DNA of 64,000 nucleotides. It comes from Urophycis tenuis (lineage: Eukaryota > Chordata > Actinopteri > Gadiformes > Phycidae). A model generated the notes under the pieces. The model searched no databases. It was given only the letters and a program-made list of their open reading frames with translations, and was not told the origin of the DNA. Numbering within the stretch: the stretch's first letter is position 1; the number at the start of each line of letters is the position of its first letter. Of this stretch, positions 9,843 through 19,360 are shown in pieces. The stretch is taken from assembly GCA_036785325.1 (NCBI GenBank), contig JAXIVH010000070.1:438501-502500 (forward strand), read 5' to 3'. The position numbers were made by a program, and so were the translations under genes.

Positions 9843-12448
9843 AGGTGGAATGATGAGCTTAGCTCCAATGTCAGCAAGGAGGTCCTGAATGAGGAACCCT
9901 TTGTCTGCCATGACGTCATCTCCTGGCTCCAGCAAGGGAAGGACGCCACTAATCTTGGTGATCTCCTTATCTGAGATGCACCCAGTGTACAGGGGTGAGA
10001 CGAATGTCACCATACCTGCAAACTTGTCGCTTTTCGGCTACAATCGCCGTTTTTGGGGTCAAAGGGGTCATTCACGTGACTCGTGTAGATCCGAAGAGTT
10101 TTTGTTTTGGGGGGGGGGGGGGGGGGGGTCGGGGTCGGGGAAGGCTGCGTTGGCTTATCAAGTGGAGGCTGAGACACGCATGCCGGCCAGGCAAAAAGTG
10201 AGTTTTTTGCACGTGTAGAGAGACAGCAACAGAGTGCAAAACATTTTTTAATTTAGTTTATCAGTACTTTGTATGGACTCATCGTCTCAATTTTCATCGT
10301 CCTTAAATATTGTGGTTTGCAGTAACCCGACCCACCCTGTCAATTTAGGACCGACCCAAATATTTATTTTTCCCTTTTAGTCCGACCGACTTGCCGGTTG
10401 TATACTTGCGTTAAGACCGACCGTTGTTTTTTTAACTCTTCAAATAACTAATGCAACTACAATAAAACCCTATTAATTATATTTTAGAAGGTATCGCAAA
10501 TATAAATAGCCTACATACACACGTAGGCTACGTTCTTTCTTTTATATTCGCTTCATTTCATCAATGGTTCGCGCTTGTCTGTTATGATGGCTGCGGCTGC
10601 AGTAGGTCCTAAATGAAAATGTCAGTCACCGTTCAAAGTTATAGAAGGCTAAATTATTACTTTGGGTTCATGCACGGCAGCAATAGGTCCTACATGAAAA
10701 AATGCATTGAAATATCTCGACACCGCTATAAAGTGACGTGTCGACTGACGTCAAGGAGACCACTAAACTTTTACGGGATGGAGACGCGGTCAGTGACGTC
10801 ACGATATGCAAATTTGTTTAAATTCATATCGACGTATTCACCATGACCAAAATTTTACTCTTTTCTTATTTATTATCGCAAGTCATATCGTCATCGCAAT
10901 ATTGAACAGTGTGATCGCACATTTTCACAATGATCTGGTCTCAGCAGATACCTTGACTCTGTTGGTTGTTATGTCATATTTGGAAGCTCAATCTGTAACT
11001 TTTTTTCATACAAAATCTCACCAGAAGTAACCATTTAAAGGGTTATTTTTCAAAATTTTCTTCCGGGGGGGCATGCCCCCGGACCCCCCTAGTGTTGCTA
11101 GTTTACCAACACACAGCACCACTGCTATAAAAAAATCTAGGGGAAACACTGAGTATACTGTACTATAGAGATACTATATACCTCCAGAAATCCTACTGTC
11201 AAAACGCTCAGAATTGCGTACTTAACATGTTTAAAACACAAAAAAAATTCTTGCGGGGCCCCATTACGCTGTCACCTTTTTTTCTCTGACCAGTTTGCAG
11301 GTCTGAATGTCACCAAACCATTGGGAGCAACTCCAATGAGCCCTTTCAATGTCGTCCTGTTTTTATAGCTGGAGAATGTTTCTGACTGTAAGGTCAGGGA
11401 TGAGGCTGTCTCCAGGGTGATTTCTGTGCAGTCCAGTATCACTCTGACATTGGGATATCTCTGGAATTTAAGCGGCATAGTGGACTTAACCTTTTCCCTG
11501 CTTATCCAGATGGGAAGTGAGCCCAGCATCATGTAGAGATAATTGGCCCAGGTGATGGTAACTCTGCTGACCCTGGCAATGCTGACATTAAACATGTCAG
11601 CAATGAGCTGCTCCTTCATGCCAACAGCAACCCGCATGGAGTACATCAGGAACACGTCGATCAATGGCATGCTGCGTGGTGGGCTGGGATCTTCGCAGCC
11701 TTTCTCACCTGCCCTCCTTGCTTTGGTCCAATATACAAGCCTAAGGGCAGATGGTGCAATTGACTCCCAAAAAACAGTAAACACCCTCTCAGATGGGAAT
11801 TTGGTGTAAAAACGAATTTGGTCGTCTGACGAACAATATCGGCTGAAGAGAGTAGAGGGTGGTAGGTCAGTCTTTTGCAACCTGGCTTCTAAGTCACGGA
11901 TGTAATCTAAAGCCTCATCCAGAGCACCTGCAAAGATAAAGAAATTAAAAATCAGTCTTAACATATTTGTGCTGATACCTTTCAACACAACACATAGTTG
12001 ATTAGCCTTATGATATCTTACCTGCAGGTGGGTGTGTCACGTAGTCGTGATCCAGTACTGCCTTAGCGACGATGTCACCATCTTCACAGGGTTGTGGGAC
12101 GGACTGACGTTTGACAGTCCTCTCATGTACTGACTCCCTTCTCAAAGGAGCAGTAAAATTATTCCAAGGGAATGAGCTTGGCACAACCTCACTCTTCAGG
12201 CGACGAACAACGCAGCCACCGATGTAATCTTTCTCAGCGAAGTGCCGGCTGCAGACATAAGTGTTATCTTTTTATCGCAAACTTTTTATAGCAAACTGGT
12301 TCCCTTCATCTCTTCGGATCGCCTGTATCCATTTGGGTTTCAGGTTTGGATCCACGGGAAATGAATGAAATGAGAGGTAGGGCTGTTTTTGGGTGGAAGA
12401 CGAACAGCCTGGAACGCAACAGAAATTACGACTCGTCGACTGTGCCAT
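9843..12448 (-). pseudogene. THAP-DDE transposase (ISL2EU-like), copy 1, split by a hAT
   Basis: Exon 1 (12448-12022) starts MAQSTSRNFC and encodes a THAP zinc finger: C-C pair in FCCVPGC, invariant Trp in KPKWIQAIRRDEG, and C-H pair in YVCSRHFAEKDYIGG. A TAA at 12274-12272 interrupts it, inside a 14-bp tandem duplication (TTTGCGATAAAAAG-like). The donor is GTAAGATATC. Exon 2 starts at 11927 after tctttgcag and encodes a short coiled segment, the HTH_Tnp_4 region (DDQIRFYTKFPSERVFTVFW) and the first catalytic Asp (VILDCTEITL). At 11306 a 1,295-bp hAT interrupts it; sequence resumes at 10010 in the same frame with TFVSPLYTGCISDKEI and the second Asp (DDVMADKGFLIQDLL). It stops at IIPPF followed by TAA near 9843, so the C-terminal Glu block is lost. 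No YqaJ partner is visible for this copy. Confidence 0.8.
10003..11313. mobile_element. non-autonomous hAT, 1,295 bp, 8-bp TSD AATGTCAC
   Basis: The 8-bp duplication AATGTCAC is exact at 10003-10010 and 11306-11313. The ends are CATACCTGCAAACTTGTC (left) and, on the other strand, CAGACCTGCAAACTGGTC (right), a hAT-type TIR with two mismatches in 18. The interior has a G-run at 10111-10128 and a GC-rich palindrome, ggggggcatgccccc, at about 11065, both common in teleost hATs. No transposase frame is present. Confidence 0.9.
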
Positions 12449-12559
12449 TTTCGTAACTGCCGCTAGACCTCTACGATAACAGGAAGTTCTGTTACGCTTC
12501 AGTGACGTGTTTCCGGTCGGGAAATGCGGAAGTGTGTAAAAGGTCTATTGTCACATAGT

Positions 12560-13240
12560 CAAAAAACACAACACGTTTAGCTTTGAAAACTTCAGACACT
12601 TTGCTGATGCCTGTCTTGTTTTTAAGGTACTCCATGGGCTTGCTCCACCACCGCTGTGCCAGTTCATAAAACAGAAAGACAAGGTTAATAGAGTAACTAG
12701 AGCAACCACCAGAGGGGACTGCATAGTTCAATATAGAAAAAGTAGGATTGGAAACACAGCCTTTTCTATCAGAGCCACACTTTTTTGGAATAGTCTACCC
12801 AATGAGTTAAGGGAGTGTAACATGTCAATGTCTTTTCATTTTTAAAAAGCAGCTTAAAACCTGGATTAGGGAGAGTTACAATTGTAACCATACATCAAAT
12901 ACATAAGTCCATGAACATACTTTTCTTTTCTTTTTTCTTTCTGTGTTTACTGTACTTTTACTTTGTACTGTAAGTGGAGGGTTGGGTGAGGTGAGCAATA
13001 TCTGTGTCTGTTTGAGGGTATGCTCATATCTTTGAAAATTACTGATGTATTTTTTAAATTGCTACTGTATTTTGTATCAACTTTTGCATTTTAGGGTGCC
13101 TTTTAAGATCTGGCTAGGGACAACAGATGGAAATTAGCACTTGTAGCTAACTCTGGCTTGTTTACAGCAAGTAACTTGTCTGTTGATTAATGAGCATTGT
13201 CCCTATCAAATAAATAAACAAATAAATAAAATAAATTAGA
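12560..13240 (+). mobile_element. LINE 3' end (reverse-transcriptase ORF C-terminus and tail)
   Basis: From 12582 the plus strand encodes FENFRHFADACLVFKVLHGL, then a stretch with TRATTRGDC, GNTAFSIRATLFWNSLPNEL and a stop near 12845. This is the standard C-terminus of teleost non-LTR retrotransposon ORF2. About 360 bp of 3' UTR follow and end in (AAATA/AAACA)n at 13208-13237, the LINE tail. It is 5'-truncated, as expected from incomplete reverse transcription. I am not certain of the clade. Confidence 0.75.
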
Positions 13241-13559
13241 TATACAATTTATACTTTAGAATGTCATGAACAAACATACCTCGCTGCGCTCTCCAAGGAA
13301 TGCAAAATCACCAAATACAATAATCCTTCGTTCGTTGTGCAAGATCATTAAAGTGCTTGTTTTAAGTGCCGTTTTTCCGCCAGCTGATTTGAAGGCTGTG
13401 TGCAAACTACGGGGATACCAATAGGACAATCTTGACAACAATCGCGAATACAGGCACATACAATGTTCAAGTCAGTTCATGCATACAATATATCAAAGAC
13501 GTATATAAAAACAAATGTTATGCAAAGGTTAAACAAACAAACGAATTACAGACATTTAC
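13238..13559. other. possible 3' LTR of the BEL/Pao element
   Basis: Only position supports an LTR here: it lies after the pol stop and a candidate polypurine tract. It is non-coding. No second copy is visible in the window to confirm it. Confidence 0.25.
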
Positions 13560-13770
13560 ACTCCCACCAATCATTCTTTGAAAACACCACATAAGATATG
13601 AATGATTTAAATTTCAAGGACCATTTAACCTCTCACTTGTGCAAATAAGCATTATGAAAAGGGCCAAGTATGCATGTCTGAAAACATGAGTGTGTGTGTG
13701 TGTATGTGTTCTATTGCACTATTCACTTTCTAGGATCAGGACTAATTTTTGAACTGGTCTTTCTATAATT
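13560..13770 (-). mobile_element. BEL/Pao retrotransposon, 3' piece (end of pol)
   Basis: On the minus strand from 13770 a short frame (ERPVQKLVLILESE, then TAG at 13721-13719) is the typical last stretch of BEL/Pao pol. It directly continues the frame that breaks off at 19,361, on the far side of the ISL2EU element. Below the stop lie a CA repeat and a purine-rich tggtgggag at about 13563 that could be the polypurine tract; a 3' LTR might start at 13560 with TG. I did not find a matching 5' LTR. Confidence 0.7.
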
Positions 13771-13923
13771 CACCTATCGCTAAGCCCCGCCCATCGAACG
13801 CCGATGAGCCAATGACAATTCGGCGCCAGCTACACTCGGACAGCTCCATCCAAAATGTATTGAGGGTCAGCGAAATATCAAATTATATGTTATTTAAAAG
13901 TACAGTACAGGCCTGTAAAAAAA

Positions 13924-16902
13924 ATGGGGAAGAGGTGTGCATGGGGGAAGTGCAACACTGACAGCAGGTATCCCGAGAGAATGCAAAATGGGGTGTATTT
14001 TATCCCTTTTCCCAAGCCGAAGCAAGACAAACACAAATGTTTACTTTGGATCAGTCTGTGTGGGAGGCCATACAATCAACTCAACGTTAGCAGGATTAAC
14101 AAGGATGTATACGTTTGTTTAAAGGTAAGCAACGTTAGTACTTTGATAATCATTGGTTTTAATATACAAGTCACTTTAACAAACGACGATAGCTTGTATT
14201 CAGCTTTAGTTCAAGTTAGCAAGTCGCTGCTAATATAAACGACGGTTGGCTGAACTTTCCCTGCACGAGAGATGAACATCTGTCAGCTGTCATTACGTTG
14301 ACTTTCACACTGTTTGTCTCATCTTTTGTAACATACTTTTGTTAGACTATAGTCTAATCGTACATCTTACCTGTTGAACTTGCTATCCAAGTGTCGTCTG
14401 AAAAGTAGTCTCACCCAGTCTTATTATGTCGAACGTAACACTGTAGATATCGCTAACACTGTAGCGAAATGTATCACCTAAAATGCGTCAGGCTAGTTAC
14501 AGAACTGGCTAGTCTCCGCTTATGATTTAAGTGTCAAAGTAGCTATACAAGTGTTTGTTTTTCTTTTTTTTAATCTGATAATAAAAACAATAGGATGGGC
14601 TCGGTGGCTAAACCTAATGCTTTTTTTTTGTTCTTATTAAGCATTTCGTTAATGGTAAACCCAGCAAGGAGTTTCCCCATCCTCTCCCAGCTAGGCCTAC
14701 TGGAACTGCTGCTGAAAAAACAGGCCGCCCATCGCCAAAAAACAGGTAGGCTATGCCACTTACATATTGATTTTATCATTTATGCTCTATTTCAGTGAAT
14801 GTGCTCACCACTAATTTCTTTAATTTATGTTAAATGATTTACAGAAAGAACAAATCAATCATAACAGATCAGGATCAAGAAAGTGCAGAAACAGGTAAGG
14901 ATAATTTTTTGTGATAAGTTATTTTCATGAAATTCATGAAGTTTTGACAACATGGTATTGATGAACTGATCATCTCTTTGAATCGTTTCTGTGTACATGT
15001 CCTTCCTTGTGTAAAGGACAAAATCACAAAAGTCAAGTCCACTCAAGAGGAGTTGTCCCTGAATTTGAAAATAACAGTTATGTTTTCTTGACACTGCTAT
15101 ATTTTGCCCGTCATTGACCACGTAGAAGTTTTTGATGACGGAGGCTGCCTCAACTACTGTTAAATCTCTAGCTCCAAAAGGACACTTAATTTCCAGTAAG
15201 CCAGTTTGCCCGTTGTCACATATGATGCCGTCTGGTGTTGCGCCAAGATATGGCAGCTCTGGTTGGAGGAGCAGGCCGGCATCATGCACATGGACATGTG
15301 GATAGGTGTCCTGCTAGAGCTGCTTGGCTTTTGGTTCTGTGGCAGTGCCATAGCTTGTTGACTTTGATGTGAAAGGTTTTGGGTAGACTGGATAAATTCA
15401 TCGGTGACCTTTTTCCTTTTAATTACTTTCCCAACCTCTGAAGCGGTCAACCTTCCCTCTCTCTCTTTATGCCACCGATCACAGGCAGCCTGCGCCTGTG
15501 TCTCTAGCTGAATCTTCCTGGCCTCCTCCAGGTTAAAGACACGTTCCATCTGCTGTGTACATTTTGGAATGCAAATGTTTTGAGAGAGGGGCATGGGAAT
15601 GTTGTTTGTGCATGTAGAGGGTATAGGTGAGGAGGATGATGGCTTGCTGAACAGAGGAAGCTACAAAAAAGAGAAAAGAATCATGTGAAAAACAAAATGC
15701 AAGCAGTAACATAGCCTACATTACTATATTTTTATTCCATAATAACAATTAACTTGTCTACAGGGCATCCAGTGGAGGAACAGAAAGAGAAGAAACAGAA
15801 GGAGGAGGAACAATCAACAGAACCACTACAGCTGTTAGACCAGCATTCACCAGCATCTGAGCAATCTACAAGGGATGACGAACTGCAGAGATTACGGGCT
15901 ATGCTCGCACAGAGGGATTCTGAAATAAGTACACTAAAGAAAAATCTGATACCTAAACCAAATGAATTGACACCAGAAATACTATTGCAAAGCTCCATCT
16001 CAAATTATTTTCAATACTCCACTGGTTTCACATATCAACAGTTTAACCATCTATGTTTTGTGTTTGATGTGCCCACTACTGCAACATCCCCACAATCTCA
16101 TGTGCCAGTGACATACAAGAGAGTGGATCAGTACATAAATGGAATGCCACTGCGCCATCAACTTTTATTAGTTTTAATGAAGTTACGGCAAAATTTTGAT
16201 TTGAAGGATCTGGCTTTCAGGTTTCAGATTCCAGAACGTAATGTGGGCACCCTCTTTAATTCATGGGTTGACTACATGTTTTGTGTGTTGGGAGAACTCC
16301 CTACATGGCCACACAGAGATGTTATAACTTCTCAGATGCCAGAAAATTTTAAAAAAGAATTCCCAACTTGTCTCGCAATACTTGACTGCACTGAAATTAA
16401 GATACAGAAGCCAAGTTCACTCGTGCTACAAAGCCAAAGCTACTCCAGTTATAAATCCACCAACACTTTAAAGTCTTTAATTGCACTTAAAGACGCAATC
16501 ATGTTTGTGTCTACCCTTTTCACTGGATCCCTTTCTGACAAGGAGATTGTTCAGAAAAGTAACTTTCTTGAACTAATGGTTACACTCATGAAACACAACT
16601 ATCTAATCGAGGGAGATGGTGTGATGGTAGATAAAGGATTCCTCATTGAGAATGATTTCCAACAAATTGGCCTCCAAGTAAACATACCCCCTTTTGCTCA
16701 GACAAATAAACAATTGTCAGCCACTGATGTCACAAAGACAAAAAAGATAGCTGCTCACAGAGTGCATGTAGAGAGGGCAATAGCCAAAATAAAAAAATTT
16801 AAGATTGTGTCGGGGAGAGTACCGAACGTCAGACTGGGCAACATAAATCAGATATGGTTTGTTGTGAGCATGTTGACTAAGTTCCAACCCAACATACTGT
16901 AA
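13924..16902 (+). CDS. THAP-DDE transposase, ISL2EU-like copy 2, intact
   Basis: Four exons, all with GT-AG borders and compatible phases: 13924-14124, 14642-14745, 14845-14894 and 15764-16902. They give 1,494 nt, that is 497 residues with no stop. Residues 1-90 form a THAP C2CH zinc finger (C5, C10, C65, H68, with Trp42), which would bind the element ends. A charged, coiled linker follows (about 120-180). Then comes the HTH_Tnp_4 region (about 195-290) and the DDE_Tnp_4 catalytic domain: Asp326 in AILDCTEIKI, Asp408 in GVMVDKGFLI, Glu455 in RVHVERAIAKIKKF. All key residues are present. The start is the first ATG, directly before the zinc finger. A YqaJ-type gene runs antisense through its third intron. 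The protein is expected to work in the nucleus as cut-and-paste transposase; activity is inferred from intactness only. Confidence 0.85.
14855..15660 (-). pseudogene. YqaJ-type exonuclease exon, copy 2, frameshifted
   Basis: An exon starts at 15660 after a strong acceptor (polypyrimidine, then gtag). It encodes an N-terminal helical part (RWHKEREGRLTASEVGKVIK), then after a frameshift near 15390 the YqaJ core: KPFTSKSTSYGTATEPKA, a TAG, HDAGLL, LGATPDGII, GLLEIKCPFG and CYFQIQGQLLLSG. The D...ExK...Q residues of the lambda-exonuclease/YqaJ nuclease fold are in place. YqaJ-like nucleases resect DNA ends. In ISL2EU elements one accompanies the transposase; its role there is not known to me. The exon lies almost wholly in the third intron of the plus-strand transposase gene, and its stop (14855) is opposite transposase exon 3. 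One frameshift and one stop disable it, although the transposase is intact. Confidence 0.75.
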
Positions 16903-17274
16903 AACACTTACGTGTCCAGTTCCCTCAAACAGATGCAGAGTTTCTACATCTAATGTGTAAACTGATGTAAATAAAATATTTCAACGGCATGGCTACATTG
17001 TACATTGTTTATATTCTGTTATATGTTTTGTATATATATGTGAATATATTTTCAGATGGAACTCACGCACTCTATATCAATACTGAGAATCATCCTTTCC
17101 CTCCACATATCACATTCGGTATTAATCTTTGGAACTGTAATGCAGTGTTACTGTAGTTATTTAGTTGCAATGTTGCAAAACCAGATTTTCACTTCCCTGT
17201 ATGACATGCCACATTCAGATTAGGCTAAATAGTTACGTTGAGAAATACTGTGCTTAATTCCCTAGCCTACCTGA

Positions 17275-17413
17275 TAGCTCAAACCACATCCAATTGGATA
17301 TTCCCTGTACAGACACTGTTGCAGTGGTGCGATTGACTAGGTAACTGTTCGGTGTCCCTGACATGGTCTTTAAAAGGTTGTATACCTCTGGTTTCACACC
17401 TGACACTTTCCTA
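17275..17413 (-). other. candidate middle exon of the YqaJ-type gene
   Basis: On the minus strand the acceptor tttacttcctttag opens an exon with one open frame (KVSGVKPEVYNLLKTM, GTPNSYLVN), which ends at GAGCTATCAG|GTAGGC. Splice signals and position between the SWIM exon and the YqaJ exon are the only support. Its 3' phase does not match the 15660 exon directly, so another exon would be needed. Confidence 0.3.
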
Positions 17414-17594
17414 AAGGAAGTAAAATGAAATACACTAGTATGATGATGTTGCCTTGCTCTCTGCCAATAAATGCTGTATATGGATTCCTGTCTGTCATGC
17501 ACTGCTGTTATTGGCAGAGTGCAAGGCAACAGGCAGACGAAACACAAAATGCACGCTAAGAACACACAGGTCGTTACAATAGTATTACATAGGC

Positions 17595-18516
17595 TAGACC
17601 CTCCAGAAAAACGCGGGCATAAATCCTTGATTATGCGGGCTAAAATCCTTGATCTTGCGGGCTAAAATCCTGGATTTTGCGATTGAATATGCGGGGATTT
17701 AAATGATTTTATGCAGTGAAATTGCGAGAAGTTGCGGAAACTTGCGAATTATGCGAAAAGTTGTGAATTATGCAAAGTTGCAAAATATGCTGCTACTGAA
17801 TGAAAAAGAGCCATTTTAAAGACTTCCTATGATAAACAAGCATACTAGAACCAAGTTACTTCACAGAAGGTTTTTTTTATTTTAGCAACTTGAGCAGTTT
17901 CAGAAGCAGTCGTAAAAAAAAAAACATGGCTTAAACATTCCTGAGGTAGAACAGACCATCTGTTATACTACTACAATGTTTCGCGCTGGCCAAGTGGCAC
18001 GTCACCGACGATTTTCTCCGATGCTCCAACACACAGTTGCACGGGGTGCAGAATAGTTTCCCCCCGCTTTCGTGCAAGACATTGGGGTACTGGTTTGCCC
18101 GGTCTTTGGCAGTAATGTGCGTCGATAGGTGAGATGGATTAGTTTTCTTCATTTTGTCTCTCGTGCGTGTTCCACAGACTGTATGTTTCCATCCACATGT
18201 TCACGCTACTGTGTTGTTTACCTTGTGTGTGTCGGCGGCAATGACGTGGCCAGCTGCGAGTTGCATATGAATTACATCACCAGTTTATTTGGTTCGTTTA
18301 GACTTTTTTTTCTCTTCCCAACTTTATGCAGAAAAGTGCGGAGATTGTGAAATCAAGCGAGTCCCGCATATTTCGCATATTTTGCGCGGAAAATGCGATT
18401 ATTGCGGTGAATATGCGGCCTTTTTGAAAAATATTGACCCCCGCATAATCAGCGGTATTTGGCTGATTTTGCAATAAAATCAGCGATCGCAAAATCGCGT
18501 TTTTCTGGAGGGCCTA
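17595..18516. mobile_element. hAT-like element, 922 bp, with CGGBP1-like zinc finger
   Basis: The ends are TAGACCCTCCAGAAAAACGC (17595) and, on the other strand, TAGGCCCTCCAGAAAAACGC (18516): 19 of 20 identical. ATAGGC appears on both sides, as part of an imperfect target duplication. On the minus strand (18152-17931) a frame reads DRANQYPNVLHESGGKLFCT and PCNCVLEHRRKSSV, then CHLASAKH: the BED-like C2H2 finger of CGGBP1, a protein of hAT origin. Only the DNA-binding part is left, with no catalytic domain. The rest is AT-rich with many short gcgggnnaaaatcct-like repeats near both ends. Confidence 0.7.
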
Positions 18517-18983
18517 ATAGGCCTACTATATCATAGCAGTTTAATGCATGCAGCTTACCTGTTTGGCGTATAGGAGCAGGCTACTGGCTTTCTTTTCCTG
18601 TCCACCTTGGCTTTGGCGACCACAACCGTTGTTATGGGCTGGCTTTCGATTTGTTTACCTCTTGGACGGTGCCACTGTTGAGGTAGGCTAGTGCAGGACG
18701 TCGCTCTGCTTTGTAGAAAGTCTACATAATGGACCAGTCCAACTATGTGGGCACAGTAACCTGGTTCCCTGGATTTAATCCCAGTAAGAAAGAATTAGAT
18801 ATTTATAGATAGTTATTAGATATTTCTCGATTGCTAGTTTTTGCGACCTTTCTCGTATTGGTTAACGTAAACATGTTTAACAAGCTAGTCGCTGGCTTGA
18901 TGCCTAGCCTATATGCTAACCATTAACAGGACACTAAACTTGCTTAACTAATGCTAAACTTGATAACATATGGCATTTCTACA
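18517..18983. other. interior of the ISL2EU-like element, no gene
   Basis: No confirmed exon. A short plus-strand frame at 18729 (MDQSNYVGTVTWFPGFNP, followed by a donor-like AGTAAG) is open but unsupported. Confidence 0.25.
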
Positions 18984-19011
18984 TCACAGAGGTAAATTAA
19001 TTTGCTTATAC

Positions 19012-19283
19012 CCTGCTGTGCACGAACAGTGCTGGTCTCGGATGTCGTTGTTGGCGATCTCTATAATGGTAAGATGAGGTTTCTCCCTCTTGCATTGGGA
19101 TCGATAAATTCTTGCCTCTAATTTCAGTCTGTTACCCACCTTCTCTACTCTAACATTTTTAATGTAATCCTCCAAAGCATAATTAAGTCCTTTTTTATAA
19201 CTTCTAGACGAAATCAGGTCCTTTTTAGACCAAAATGCCTGTTTCGGTATGATGGTTGCATTGTCAGCTGTCAATGTTGTCAT
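19012..19283 (-). CDS. SWIM-domain first exon of the YqaJ-type gene, copy 2
   Basis: The exon starts ATG at 19283 and ends GCAGG|GTATAAG at 19012. It encodes KQAFWSKKDLISSRSYKKGL, a mixed alpha/beta stretch (RLKLEARIYRSQCKREKPHL) and HCSCTAG, the first half of a SWIM zinc finger (CxC...CxH). The CxH half should be in the next exon, which I could not find. Teleost YqaJ proteins of this type often start with such a SWIM domain. It lies just inside the right TIR of the ISL2EU-like element and on the same strand as the YqaJ exon at 15660-14855, so I take both as parts of one gene lying antisense across the whole transposase gene. That link is inference. Confidence 0.55.
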
Positions 19284-19360
19284 TTTGTTTCCTACCACTC
19301 TGGCTCTGTTTGTCCGAGTTGGCAACAGTATCTAGAAGGGGCGGGGCTTAGCGACAGGCT

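Noticed and set aside
10111..10128. Long G-run as G-quadruplex regulatory signal
   Set aside because: Part of a non-autonomous hAT; homopolymer length may be an assembly artefact.
18729..18790. Plus-strand ORF MDQSNYVGTVTW with donor as first exon
   Set aside because: No downstream exon, and it lies inside the ISL2EU-like element without a known counterpart.
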